A stretch of 64,000 nucleotides of DNA from positions 1,426,001 through 1,490,000 of the forward strand of contig NZ_CP042326.1 in NCBI RefSeq assembly GCF_007904085.1, read 5' to 3'. Below are positions 9,057 to 17,680 of this stretch, piece by piece (position 1 is the stretch's first letter; every line of letters starts with the position of its first letter). The DNA is from Euhalothece natronophila Z-M001. Lineage in GTDB: Bacteria; Cyanobacteriota; Cyanobacteriia; Cyanobacteriales; Rubidibacteraceae. Made by a program: the position numbers and the translations under genes. The notes below the pieces were generated by a model that saw only the letters and a list, made by a program, of their open reading frames with translations, was not told the origin of the DNA and ran no database searches.

Positions 9057-10592
9057 CTAATTACTTAAAGCACCTATGCGACTATAAAAATCTTTCATTT
9101 CTTGCCAAAATGCGCTCCGTGACTCTGACCAAATATAAAACATATGACCACCACCGAACTGTCTGACTTGTAAATTTTCTGCCATTGTTTTATCAAGCTT
9201 CATCTGTTGGACAATACGGTTAGAAGCCTGAAACGGAGTCACTAAGTCATAATAACCATGACTAATATAAACCTTCATGTGAGGATTTAAAGCCATTCCA
9301 TACCGTAAATCATCCGTTGCTCCAATTTGACTTTGCAAAACATGACGATCATAATCAAGCTGCCAACTGCGGTTAATATCAAGACTCAGCAGATGATAAG
9401 TTCGGTCAGTTTTCACCCCAATTACCTCTCGAAGTAAAACATTTACAGCACGACTGAAAACCCGATCAATGCCGAATAAAGTCGGATCAGGCCCCTCAAA
9501 TTGTTCGCGATCAGGAAAAGGATCTGTGGCCTTAATCGTCGCATCATAAAGGCCACACACTTGACGTTGATCACGGAGTAAGTTCCGTACAAAAACTGGT
9601 TGGGTGATCCGTCCATGAGCCTTGGTTACTAAATCTAAGGGTAACCCTAACTGATTTGCCATCGACTGTAAAATAGACTCTCGTTCCGATGCTGGCATCC
9701 CTTCCCCTTGAATTAGCAAGCGCACCAGATCATTATTCGCAAATTTAATTGCCTCTGTAACTACTGTCTCTCTTGGCAAGTCTGCCGTATAAGTTTGACT
9801 CTTACCATGAAACGCTGCCGTTGCTGCCATAGACGGGAAAGTATCTATCCAGGAGAGAATATCATAATCAGAGGGATCAAGACTTTGGAACTCTAAGGCA
9901 GGGGACACAAGAATTGCGCCATTTAGCCCAATGCCATAGCTTTCCTGAAGTAACTTCGCTAGCTTGGCAACCCGAAACCCTCCATAACTCTCGCCAGCAA
10001 TAAAAATAGGACTTCTCCAACGGTCATTTTCTGATAAAAACCGTTGCATCATCTCAGCTAAGGAGTCTAAATCCCGTTTTAGGGCATAAAATTCACGATT
10101 TTCTCCCTCATCTTCAGAAGACTTGCTATTACTAACAGCACTACTTTCTGAGGCTTTTTCGGAACTCCCTGATTTTTTAGGATGATCAATAGTACGACTA
10201 AACCCTGTTCCTACAGGATCAACAAAAACCAAATCAGTAAATGGTAGCCAGCTATAAGGATTTTCTAATAATTCTGCGGGAGGGGGTGGAGCAGATCCAT
10301 CTTCATTAAATTTTGCCAAATGAGGCCCCATTGCGCCCAAGTGTAAGAAAGCGGCTGCCGCTCCAGGACCCCCATTAAAAGCAAATGTTATGGGGCGTTT
10401 TTGAGGGGATTGATTGCGGGCCAGATAAGCAACGTGGAAAATTTCTGCAACAGGTTTTTCCTTTTTGCGTAAAACCGTCCATTGAGCTCTAGTTTCGTAG
10501 GGAAGATCGTTGCCAAAAACCCCCTCAGTTACCGCACCCTCAGGAGGCTGATAGTTTTGGTTGTCTGCTTGTGATTGCTCTGAATTGGTCAT
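9057..10592 (-). CDS. S10-family serine carboxypeptidase-like peptidase
   Basis: The protein (511 aa) shows the complete S10 signature: FNGGPGAAA (oxyanion region, about 72-80), GESYGG with catalytic Ser202, Asp449 in YYDLVTPF, and His483 in GGGHMFYIW. There is no signal peptide, so it is probably cytoplasmic, unlike the eukaryotic lysosomal or secreted enzymes. A Ser/Glu-rich insert (about 139-165) interrupts the fold after VGTGFSR. The expected activity is removal of C-terminal residues from peptides; the substrate is unknown. It is divergent from the RRM gene across a 435-base spacer. Confidence 0.9.
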   Translation of the reverse strand: MTNSEQSQADNQNYQPPEGAVTEGVFGNDLPYETRAQWTVLRKKEKPVAEIFHVAYLARNQSPQKRPITFAFNGGPGAAAAFLHLGAMGPHLAKFNEDGSAPPPPAELLENPYSWLPFTDLVFVDPVGTGFSRTIDHPKKSGSSEKASESSAVSNSKSSEDEGENREFYALKRDLDSLAEMMQRFLSENDRWRSPIFIAGESYGGFRVAKLAKLLQESYGIGLNGAILVSPALEFQSLDPSDYDILSWIDTFPSMAATAAFHGKSQTYTADLPRETVVTEAIKFANNDLVRLLIQGEGMPASERESILQSMANQLGLPLDLVTKAHGRITQPVFVRNLLRDQRQVCGLYDATIKATDPFPDREQFEGPDPTLFGIDRVFSRAVNVLLREVIGVKTDRTYHLLSLDINRSWQLDYDRHVLQSQIGATDDLRYGMALNPHMKVYISHGYYDLVTPFQASNRIVQQMKLDKTMAENLQVRQFGGGHMFYIWSESRSAFWQEMKDFYSRIGALSN

Positions 10593-11027
10593 TACTTATT
10601 GAAGAAACCCATCAAGGGACTTGTCAAACTTTAAAATACAGGGTACAATTTCCTGTTAGCTTTAGAAATGGATTTGCCTAGAAGATAGCTTAAATCACCT
10701 AGGGTAGCGAAAATGCTGAATCCATGATAGCTTGAAAAAAGAGTGTAAAAAAATTGTAATAATTTTGAGTGCAGTTAAAGCTAATTTCAGAAGTTCTTTC
10801 TTTGCGCGATTTGCGTTATTCCCATCGTCAAGGTAATAAACGTAAGGAAAGGTATGGGAAAACTAGTGATGAATTGTCATCCATGATTGGGAAGAAAAAC
10901 AATTAATAAGGCTGAATCATTTTTTATCATGCACGTTTGTTGTAAAATTACCCAACTTATGAAATGAATGTTAACTGCGCTAAAAAAAGTTTTGAACAAC
11001 TAAAATTAAAGTGAGGTATTTTTTATT
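10593..11027. other. Intergenic spacer between divergent peptidase and RRM genes
   Basis: This is an AT-rich 435-base gap with no credible ORF. It contains a small hairpin (GATGA-ATTG-TCATC, 10868-10881) and must hold the promoters of both genes. Cyanobacterial RRM genes often have long leaders, so much of the right half may be 5' untranslated RNA. No specific regulatory site could be supported. Confidence 0.5.
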
Positions 11028-11531
11028 ATGTCTGTGCGCCTATATGTAGGAAATTTACCAAAGGATACAGTACAACAAGAAGAATTGCAAGAAGTTTTTG
11101 GCGAAGCTAGCAATTCCTTCTCCATTAAAGTTATTAAGGATCGTAAAACAGGAACCTGTCGTGGCTTTGCTTTTGTAACAGTCCCCAATGATGAGGTGGC
11201 TGATGAAATTATTGAAAAATATAATGGTCAAACTTTCAGAGAAAATGCTTTAAAAATTGAAAAAGCATTACCTCGTAACAAAGGAAAAGGTGAGGAAGAT
11301 AGTTCTAAGCCAGAAAAAGAAGAGTCTTCTCAAGCCCGCAATTCTCGCCCGAATAAACAGAAAAACAAAGAAGCGACCTCTAGTAATAAACGACGAGGCA
11401 AAAGTAATAAAAAATCCAAGCAACCTGCCACTAGTACCAATAGCAGTAGCAGCGGTGCAACTCAGCCTGATCCACGATGGGCAGATGAATTAGCTAAACT
11501 GAAAGAAATGCTCAGTGCGGTGGAAAAATAG
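11028..11531 (+). CDS. RRM-domain RNA-binding protein (cyanobacterial Rbp type)
   Basis: One RNA recognition motif spans about residues 1-82, with RNP2 LYVGNL (5-10) and RNP1 CRGFAFVTV (about 44-52). The tail is Lys/Ser/Asn-rich and low-complexity, followed by a C-terminal helix (WADELAKLKEMLSAVE). Most cyanobacterial Rbp proteins are only about 100 aa, some with a Gly-rich tail, so this 167-aa version has an unusual basic Ser/Lys tail. Likely roles are RNA chaperoning, cold response or mRNA localisation. A GAGG lies upstream of the ATG and a strong intrinsic terminator follows. Confidence 0.9.
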   Translation: MSVRLYVGNLPKDTVQQEELQEVFGEASNSFSIKVIKDRKTGTCRGFAFVTVPNDEVADEIIEKYNGQTFRENALKIEKALPRNKGKGEEDSSKPEKEESSQARNSRPNKQKNKEATSSNKRRGKSNKKSKQPATSTNSSSSGATQPDPRWADELAKLKEMLSAVEK

Positions 11532-11549
11532 CTTTTGCCTAAACTTAAA

Positions 11550-11586
11550 GATGGATAATTGGCAGTCAGTTATCCATCTTTTTTTT
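11550..11586 (+). terminator. Intrinsic terminator of the RRM gene
   Basis: A perfect 9-bp stem (GATGGATAA / TTATCCATC) with an 11-base loop is followed directly by eight T residues. It lies 18 bases after the RRM stop codon, a textbook Rho-independent terminator. The T run overlaps the stop codon of the convergent gene. Confidence 0.9.
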
Positions 11587-11944
11587 AATTGCAAGCTATG
11601 CGAGCACGAGTCCTTTCGCTGCAATTGTAATACTCACTACTTTGGCTGGGAATATTGCGACGACGATAATGGCGCGGGGTGCGACTATCACGTTTAAATC
11701 GTCGGTCATGATTTCGATAACGACCCCTTCTTCTATCCTTAAAGGAATCGCGCCGATCTCGAATTGTACGTTTATCGTCAGAAGAGTCCCCAAATTGGAT
11801 AGTTAAGTTACCGCGACGAATAGTAACAGAATTAGCATTAGCAGCAGAAGTGGGGAAGAATAAACCTAAGCTCATTGTTAATAAGCAAATACTTAATCCC
11901 CTCTTTACAATAGAACGATAGAATTGAGACTTATCCCTTATCAT
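11585..11944 (-). CDS. Secreted Arg-rich hypothetical protein
   Basis: Function not recognised. A signal peptide (about 1-37, ending SAANA) precedes an 80-residue, very basic mature region dense in Arg (RDRRDSFKDRRRGRYR and similar) with Tyr and His. The C-terminus has two Cys (YYNCSERTRARIACN) that could form a disulfide. The composition suggests binding to a polyanion such as exopolysaccharide, or a wall role; this is inference. It is convergent with the RRM gene and its stop overlaps that gene's terminator. Confidence 0.6.
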   Translation of the reverse strand: MIRDKSQFYRSIVKRGLSICLLTMSLGLFFPTSAANANSVTIRRGNLTIQFGDSSDDKRTIRDRRDSFKDRRRGRYRNHDRRFKRDSRTPRHYRRRNIPSQSSEYYNCSERTRARIACN

Positions 11945-12006
11945 AATTCTCTCTTAGCTCTCTGCTATTATTATAATCAACAGATATTTCTCCAGAATAA
12001 AATTAT

Positions 12007-12327
12007 TTGAGTAAATTCCTTAGACAAATACGTGAGTTGATCAAAGCTAGTGAAGTTCGGATTTCTGAACATGGCTATGAAGAACTAACAGAGGATAACT
12101 TAACAGTAGAAGAAATCGTTACAGGTATAGAAGAAGCCGTTATTGTGGAAGAGTACCGAGATTATCCCAAGGGAAGATGTATTTTAGTATTGCAACAAGA
12201 CCAACTCGGAAAAGCTATCCATGTAGTATGGGGCATTCCTAAAGGTTACGAGAAACCAGCAGTTTTAATCACTGCATATAGACCCAGTTTAGAAAAATGG
12301 GATGAGAGTTTTCTAAGGAGACGGTAA
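12007..12327 (+). CDS. DUF4258 protein, putative toxin of a TA pair
   Basis: This 106-aa protein has the DUF4258 pattern: an early HGYEEL motif (RISEHGYEEL), a central YPKGRCILVLQQD strand and a C-terminal VLITAYRP strand. DUF4258 proteins have an RNase-toxin-like fold and are often found beside small antitoxin-like genes. No ATG is available at the N-terminus; a TTG at 12007 gives MSKFLRQ, and an internal TTG ten codons later is an alternative. Two bases separate it from the next gene, consistent with a two-gene operon. Confidence 0.65.
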   Translation: MSKFLRQIRELIKASEVRISEHGYEELTEDNLTVEEIVTGIEEAVIVEEYRDYPKGRCILVLQQDQLGKAIHVVWGIPKGYEKPAVLITAYRPSLEKWDESFLRRR

Positions 12328-12329
12328 TT

Positions 12330-12545
12330 ATGAGACAGCGAACAAAGACTAAATATATTCATCAACAGCCTTATCTTGCCACAGTAGAAGTTACCCTAAT
12401 TGAAGATGAAACAGGGTGGTCTCCATATCTAAGTCTTAAAGATGCTTACAAATTAGATAAAGTGAAAAAAGCTCTTCGCCAAGGTGATTTAGAATCAGCA
12501 GCTCAATATGGTCAAATCTATGAACTGCATCCCATTTTAAGTTAG
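12330..12545 (+). CDS. Small partner of the DUF4258 protein, putative antitoxin
   Basis: A 71-aa soluble protein with strands (YLATVEVTLIEDETGWSPYLSL) followed by a helical segment (DAYKLDKVKKALRQGDLESAAQYG). It follows the DUF4258 gene by two bases, with AAGGAGA just before its ATG, so the pair is coupled. Similar small proteins sit beside DUF4258 genes in other cyanobacteria. The antitoxin role is inferred from arrangement only. Confidence 0.55.
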   Translation: MRQRTKTKYIHQQPYLATVEVTLIEDETGWSPYLSLKDAYKLDKVKKALRQGDLESAAQYGQIYELHPILS

Positions 12546-12832
12546 TTTAGGAAAATACATGATGCGGTGAATGGCGATCGCGCTAGAGAAGTAATTGGAA
12601 TTAAAACCACTATGTGTTTATTCAGATTGGGATCTGGTTGTTCCACAGCGCGATCGCGCGATTATTCGGAATGGGAAACCAGAATCCTCTTCCTTCAAGG
12701 AAGGGGAGTATCAATACCTTTAGCACATTCTAGGAGAATCCCTTAAATTTTAAGATAAGCTATGATTGCTTAACAATGTGGGTTAATGTCTCATTAATTT
12801 CACTTGAACTATACAAATAGTAAAATTTAAGA
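12546..12832. other. Spacer with possible decayed coding remnant
   Basis: This gap of nearly 290 bases contains two HIP1 octamers and a short open stretch near 12625-12720 that translates to DWDLVVPQRDRAIIRNGKPE and then stops. It looks protein-like but has no start codon or intact domain, so it may be a remnant of a lost gene beside the toxin-antitoxin pair. The right part must hold the glpD promoter. Confidence 0.25.
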
Positions 12833-14524
12833 ATGCGAGATTTTCAAAATATTGCCAACACAAACTATGATCTGATTATTATTGGGGGAGGCGTTAATGG
12901 AGCTGCCACAGCCCGGGATGCTGCTTTGCGAGGGCTGAAGACTATTTTATTGGAAAAAAGTGACTATGCCAGTGGCACATCCAGTTGGTCAACTCGTCTC
13001 ATTCATGGTGGGTTGCGCTATTTAGAATATTTCGAGTTTTCTTTAGTGCGAGAGTCGTTGCGAGAACGCGAAATTTTACTTCGTACGGCTCCCCATTTAG
13101 TGAAACCCCTGATGCTCACTGTACCTGTTTATGGAGATCGATCGCGCCCTTATTGGAAAATTCAAGCGGGAATGTTCCTCTATGATATTTTTAGCTATGA
13201 TAAAACTCTTCCTTCCCATCGGATGTTACCCCAAGGGAAATTTCATCAACTTTTCCGTTATTTAGACCAAGACGGCTTAAAAGGGGGCGCACAGTATTAT
13301 GATGGGCAAGCAGTTTACGCGGAACGTCTCTGTTTAGAAAATATTGTTGCGGCTACAGAAGCAGGGGCAACTTGCCTGAATTATACAGAGGTGACTAAGC
13401 TAGTGCAAGAGGGGAGCCAAATTACACAACTCCAGTGTGAGGACAAGTTAACAGGGGAAACTTTTACGGTTCAAGGCAGCGATCGCGCTACGATTATTAA
13501 TACTACTGGCCCCTGGGTGGACGAAATTTGTCAACGGGGACAAGAAAACGGAAAGACAATTTCAATTAGCAATCAGCCCAAAATTGGCGGAACCAAAGGC
13601 AGCCATATTGTCGTACCCCCTTTCTCTGGCGCACCTGATACCGCCCTTTATGTGGAAGCGAAATCCGATGGTCGTCCCTTCTTTATCGTGCCGTGGTTAG
13701 GAATGTATTTAATCGGAACCACTGATTTGCGTTTTCAGGGCAATTTAGATCAAGTGAAAGCGGATAACGAGGAAATTGACTATCTGCTACAAGAGACTAA
13801 CTTAATTATCCCTAGTGCCCAACTAACACGCGATGATATTAAATTTACCTACTCAGGGGTACGCCCACTTCCTTATACTCCTCCCGGACAAAAAACTGGT
13901 AGTGTTAGCCGTAAGCATATCCTGCATGATCATTCTAAGGAGGGCGTTAATAATGTGATCTCTTTAATCGGCGGAAAACTCACCACCTTCCGTCATGTGG
14001 GAGAAGAATTAGTGGAAGCTGTCTTGAAAAAGCAAAAACGGAAGCACTCTCCTTGTCCAACCGTAAAAACGCCATTTCCCGGAGCAATTGTTCCCAGTGA
14101 TGAGAAAGTGACTGCAACGGTCAATCAATATCGCGATCGCGTTTCTCTTGCCACTTTAGATCATTTATTTACCCTCTACGGGGCAAGAGCCACTAATGTT
14201 TTACAATTAACAGATGAATATCCTGATCTAGCTAATCCCATTAGCCCCCAATTGCCTGATATTAAAGCACAAATTGTGTACGCTATCCGCCACGAATTTG
14301 CCCATAACTTTATTGATATCCTCCGTCGTCGTACTACTATTGCTATGCAGTTAAACTATGGTTTAGATGTGTTACCGATAGTTGGTGATATTTTAGAAAA
14401 GTATTGTGGCTGGAGTCAACAAGGAGTGGAAAAAGCACAGCAAGAGTATTACCAATATATGACAAAAAATTGCATTCCTGACTATGTCTTAGAAGAAAAA
14501 GAAATGACCGCGACCAAGAGATAA
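12833..14524 (+). CDS. glpD: FAD-dependent glycerol-3-phosphate dehydrogenase
   Basis: GlpD oxidises glycerol-3-phosphate to dihydroxyacetone phosphate and passes electrons to quinone. The 563-aa protein has the dinucleotide-binding GGGVNGAATARDAALRG near the N-terminus, the DAO-fold STRLIHGGLRYLE segment, a PWLGMYLIGTTD segment and a C-terminal helical domain (about 400-520). There is no signal peptide; it is expected to be membrane-associated from the cytoplasm. Glycerol-3-phosphate is also the acceptor for GgpS nearby, so GlpD may balance that pool; this link is inference. Confidence 0.95.
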   Translation: MRDFQNIANTNYDLIIIGGGVNGAATARDAALRGLKTILLEKSDYASGTSSWSTRLIHGGLRYLEYFEFSLVRESLREREILLRTAPHLVKPLMLTVPVYGDRSRPYWKIQAGMFLYDIFSYDKTLPSHRMLPQGKFHQLFRYLDQDGLKGGAQYYDGQAVYAERLCLENIVAATEAGATCLNYTEVTKLVQEGSQITQLQCEDKLTGETFTVQGSDRATIINTTGPWVDEICQRGQENGKTISISNQPKIGGTKGSHIVVPPFSGAPDTALYVEAKSDGRPFFIVPWLGMYLIGTTDLRFQGNLDQVKADNEEIDYLLQETNLIIPSAQLTRDDIKFTYSGVRPLPYTPPGQKTGSVSRKHILHDHSKEGVNNVISLIGGKLTTFRHVGEELVEAVLKKQKRKHSPCPTVKTPFPGAIVPSDEKVTATVNQYRDRVSLATLDHLFTLYGARATNVLQLTDEYPDLANPISPQLPDIKAQIVYAIRHEFAHNFIDILRRRTTIAMQLNYGLDVLPIVGDILEKYCGWSQQGVEKAQQEYYQYMTKNCIPDYVLEEKEMTATKR

Positions 14525-14623
14525 TGGTAGAAACTTAAATTATTTTTTACAGGTTATCGGTTATGGGAAAAAGAGATAATTATCTTGGTTATCTCTAGAA
14601 CTTATACCGATTTAAACTTACGA

Positions 14624-14953
14624 ATGCTTATCTTTGTTCTAATTTTTAATACTGTTATTTGCCTCATTAATTGTTATTTACTGTGGCAAATAATAAGATG
14701 GAAAAAACAGTTAACTCACTTAGCAGATACCCTAGAAAATTTAGAAAAACAAGCGCCCTTTTTTCTAAATTTAATGGTTCTCAATTTACGCCAAGCTGAA
14801 TATCAGAGTCTTCTATTCCGTCAACAGTATGAAAATTTACAGCAAAAATCACAGAAAATATTAGTATTGCTTAAGTTCTTAAAGTGGTTTTTGCAAAGGT
14901 ATCGTACTTGGAAAATGATAGAAAATAGACAAGTAGCAAATCATGGGGGATAA
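14624..14953 (+). CDS. Single-pass membrane hypothetical protein
   Basis: Function not recognised. An N-terminal membrane helix (MLIFVLIFNTVICLINCYLL) is followed by a basic, helical cytoplasmic part with a QLTHLADTLENLEKQAP segment and a long amphipathic helix. It looks like a small conserved cyanobacterial family. A TTG at 14585 would add 13 residues; the ATG at 14624 places the membrane helix at the N-terminus and is preferred. Neither has a convincing Shine-Dalgarno. Confidence 0.5.
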   Translation: MLIFVLIFNTVICLINCYLLWQIIRWKKQLTHLADTLENLEKQAPFFLNLMVLNLRQAEYQSLLFRQQYENLQQKSQKILVLLKFLKWFLQRYRTWKMIENRQVANHGG

Positions 14954-15012
14954 TGAGAGACAAGCTAAAACCAGAGTTATTCCAATCATCCCTGTCATTA
15001 AGATGAGATTGG

Positions 15013-15027
15013 TCGCTCGAGGAGCGA
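15013..15027. repeat. Small hairpin upstream of the AGCS symporter gene
   Basis: A perfect 6-bp stem with a 3-base loop (TCGCTC-GAG-GAGCGA) lies about 65 bases upstream of the symporter ATG, in its likely leader. There is no T run after it, so it is not an intrinsic terminator. A regulatory role is possible but unsupported. Confidence 0.35.
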
Positions 15028-15092
15028 ATTGACAAGTGCCTTAATTATTAGCTTCAATCGAGGACCATAACATAAACGTTAAGAATAAATTA

Positions 15093-16655
15093 ATGATGAG
15101 TATATATCTAAGTTCTGTTCAACATATCATAAATACTTCTGTTATTGCTGCAGCAGAAAGGCTGGACATTTTAGTCCAGATTGATAACATTTTTGCTGAA
15201 ATTGTCACGATCTTAAAAGCCATTTTCTTTTATCCCATATTTGGCTTTCCTATTATTGTCCTCTGGTTAATTTTGGGAGGCGTTTACTTCACCATTCGCA
15301 TGGGATTGATTAATATTCGCGGTTTTAGTCATGCAGTAGCCGTTCTCACAGGACAATATCAAAATCAAAATAGTAGTGATGAGGATGATGAACAGGAGGG
15401 AGAAGTTTCACCATTTCAAGCTGCCTCTACTGCCCTTTCTGCAACTGTTGGCTTAGGAAGTATTGCAGGTTCTGCTATTGCCATTCAAATGGGTGGCCCA
15501 GGGGCAATTGTTTGGATGATTATTGCGGGCTTTTTGGGAATGTCCACCAAGTTTGTAGAATCCACCCTCGGACAGAAATATCGCCAAGTTAAGCCCGATG
15601 GTAGCGTTGCCGGTGGCCCCATGTATTATCTTGCTAATGGTTTGGGAGAGTTAGGCTTAGGTTCTCTGGGCACAGGGTTGGGCTTCTTATTTGCAATTTT
15701 CTGTGTGCTAGGAACCTTTGGGGCTGGGAATATGTTTCAGGCAAACCAGTCTTATGCTGCCTTAGCAGGGGTTTTACCTTTTATCGCAGAGCGCAGTTGG
15801 TTTTTTGGTATAATCATGGCGCTATTGGTAGGCGCAGTTATTCTCGGCGGTATTAGTCGCATTGGTGTCGTTACCAGTCGCCTTGTTCCCATCGTGGTCT
15901 TGTTTTATATTACGGGCTGTCTGTGGATTATTGGTACTAATTGGCAATTGATTCCAGAGGCGATCGGAACCATTCTTGAAGGCGCGTTTTCTCCTGGGGC
16001 TATTGAAGGAGGATTAGTGGGTGTAATTGTGCAAGGATTTCGTCGCGCAGCGTTTTCTAATGCCGCTGGGATTGGATCATCGGCGATCGCGCATTCAGCA
16101 ACTAAAAGTGATCAACCGGTGCAAGAAGGCTTAATTGCTGCCACAGAACCAGTTATTGACACCATGATTGTCTGTAACTTAACCGCTATTTCCATTGTTA
16201 TTACTGGGGTTTATAAAGGATTTGCCGTGGGAGAAGCCACAGGAATCCAACTCACTGCTGCTGCTTTTGGCACAGTCGTCAATTGGTTTCCCATTGTTCT
16301 TGCCATTGCCGTCATTTTATTTGCTTTCTCCAATATTGTTTCTTGGAGTTACTACGGAGAACAAGCATGGATGTTTATCTTTGGAGAAGACAGCGTTATT
16401 CTCTATAAACTCTTATTTGTTATCTTTGTTTTTCTTGGCTCAGTGATTGAACTAGGAACGGTGTTAGACTTTAGTGATATCATGCTGATTGCCATGTCAG
16501 TTCCCAACTTAATTGGTTGTTTCTTACTCGCAGGTCAAGTGGGAGATGATTTAAAAGTGTATATGGAAAAACTGCGCTTAGAACGAGCGATGGCAAAAAG
16601 TTCAGCCACTGAAACCACAGAAGAAGCTGAAGAATATACCGAGTCGAAAAAGTGA
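15093..16655 (+). CDS. Sodium:alanine/glycine symporter (AGCS family)
   Basis: This is a Na+-coupled small-amino-acid transporter in the plasma membrane. The protein (520 aa) has about ten membrane helices and the AGCS hallmark segments: TALSATVGLGSIAGSAIAIQMGGPGA (about 112-137), KFVESTLGQKYR, GGPMYYL, and FRRAAFSNAAGIGSSAIAHSA (about 311-331). The N-terminus (about 1-45) is longer than in many bacterial homologues. A second ATG directly follows the first. The following rluA-family gene starts inside its last codons (GTGA overlap), so they form an operon. Confidence 0.93.
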   Translation: MMSIYLSSVQHIINTSVIAAAERLDILVQIDNIFAEIVTILKAIFFYPIFGFPIIVLWLILGGVYFTIRMGLINIRGFSHAVAVLTGQYQNQNSSDEDDEQEGEVSPFQAASTALSATVGLGSIAGSAIAIQMGGPGAIVWMIIAGFLGMSTKFVESTLGQKYRQVKPDGSVAGGPMYYLANGLGELGLGSLGTGLGFLFAIFCVLGTFGAGNMFQANQSYAALAGVLPFIAERSWFFGIIMALLVGAVILGGISRIGVVTSRLVPIVVLFYITGCLWIIGTNWQLIPEAIGTILEGAFSPGAIEGGLVGVIVQGFRRAAFSNAAGIGSSAIAHSATKSDQPVQEGLIAATEPVIDTMIVCNLTAISIVITGVYKGFAVGEATGIQLTAAAFGTVVNWFPIVLAIAVILFAFSNIVSWSYYGEQAWMFIFGEDSVILYKLLFVIFVFLGSVIELGTVLDFSDIMLIAMSVPNLIGCFLLAGQVGDDLKVYMEKLRLERAMAKSSATETTEEAEEYTESKK

Positions 16656-17563
16656 ATAACTGGGAATATCGACAAGTAACGATTCAACAAGGAAAGCAAC
16701 GACTCGATCGCGCTTTAGCCTCCCACTTCCCAGACTTATCTCGTTCTCGCTTACAAAAACTCATTGAACAGGGGAATATCACTGTTGATGGGGTAGTGGT
16801 AACGAATAAAAAATCTCCCGTCCAAGGTGGGGAAGAAATCTGTGTCTCTCTTCCTCCCTTACAACCTCTAAATTTAGAACCAGAGTTTATTCCTCTTGAT
16901 GTTCTCTATGAAGACGAACAATTAATTATTATCAATAAACCAGCAGGGTTAGTTGTTCATCCCGCACCGGGGAATGAAACTGGCACTCTAGTTAATGCTT
17001 TACTCGCCCACTGTGACCATTTAGCAGGGATTGGCGGAGTGGAACGTCCTGGCATTGTTCATCGCTTAGATAAAGATACCAGTGGCGCGATCGTTGTGGC
17101 TAAAACTGATTTCAGTCATCAAAGTTTACAAGCCCAAATTCAAGAAAAAACCGCTATTCGCGAATATATGGGGATTGTCCATGGTTCTCCCAAAGAAGAG
17201 ATTGGCGTGATTAACTTACCCATTGGTCGCCATCCTATCCATCGTAAAAAAATGGCAGTGGTAGAGAAGGGGGGAAGAAATGCGATTACCCATTGGTGGG
17301 TAGAACAGCGATTAGGGAACTATACTTTAATGGGGTTTCGTTTAGAAACTGGGCGCACCCATCAAATTCGTGTCCATTGTGCTGCCATGGGACATCCCAT
17401 TGTGGGAGATCCCGTTTATAGTCGCGGTAAGTCCTTATACGGAGTGAAATTATCAGGACAAATATTACACGCGAGAAAATTAGAATTAACCCATCCTGTG
17501 ACAGCAGAAAAAATCAGCGCGATCGCGCCGTTACCACCTGAATTCACTAAACTTATGAATTAG
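16652..17563 (+). CDS. RluA/RluD-family pseudouridine synthase
   Basis: It isomerises uridine to pseudouridine in 23S rRNA or tRNA. The protein (303 aa) has an N-terminal S4 RNA-binding domain (about 15-75), the catalytic HRLDKDTSG motif with the nucleophilic Asp (about 137-145), and the ETGRTHQIRVH motif near residue 230. The S4 domain and length fit the RluD subgroup. The GTG start overlaps the upstream TGA; no nearby ATG would keep the S4 domain intact. Confidence 0.9.
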   Translation: MNNWEYRQVTIQQGKQRLDRALASHFPDLSRSRLQKLIEQGNITVDGVVVTNKKSPVQGGEEICVSLPPLQPLNLEPEFIPLDVLYEDEQLIIINKPAGLVVHPAPGNETGTLVNALLAHCDHLAGIGGVERPGIVHRLDKDTSGAIVVAKTDFSHQSLQAQIQEKTAIREYMGIVHGSPKEEIGVINLPIGRHPIHRKKMAVVEKGGRNAITHWWVEQRLGNYTLMGFRLETGRTHQIRVHCAAMGHPIVGDPVYSRGKSLYGVKLSGQILHARKLELTHPVTAEKISAIAPLPPEFTKLMN

Positions 17564-17601
17564 GGCAAAAAATCAGCAAAGCTGGATTGTCTTAACTGGC
17601 G

Positions 17602-17634
17602 GGGTTTTGAACCCGTGATTTTACGATAAAATCA
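17602..17634. promoter_or_regulatory. Two adjacent hairpins upstream of sat
   Basis: A 5-bp hairpin (GGGTT-TTG-AACCC, 17602-17614) is followed at once by an 8-bp hairpin (TGATTTTA-CGA-TAAAATCA, 17616-17634), between the rluA-family stop and the sat ATG. There is no T run after them. They could end the upstream operon or form part of the sat leader. The GGTTCAAAACC on the minus strand resembles a tRNA T-loop, but no tRNA can be folded. Confidence 0.4.
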
Positions 17635-17680
17635 AACCTTGTAACAACACATTAAATTTGAGTTCTCACAGACTACTTTT

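Noticed and set aside
17590-17640. Possible tRNA on the minus strand (GGTTCAAAACC T-loop-like)
   Set aside because: No acceptor, D or anticodon arm can be paired around it; two simple hairpins explain the symmetry.
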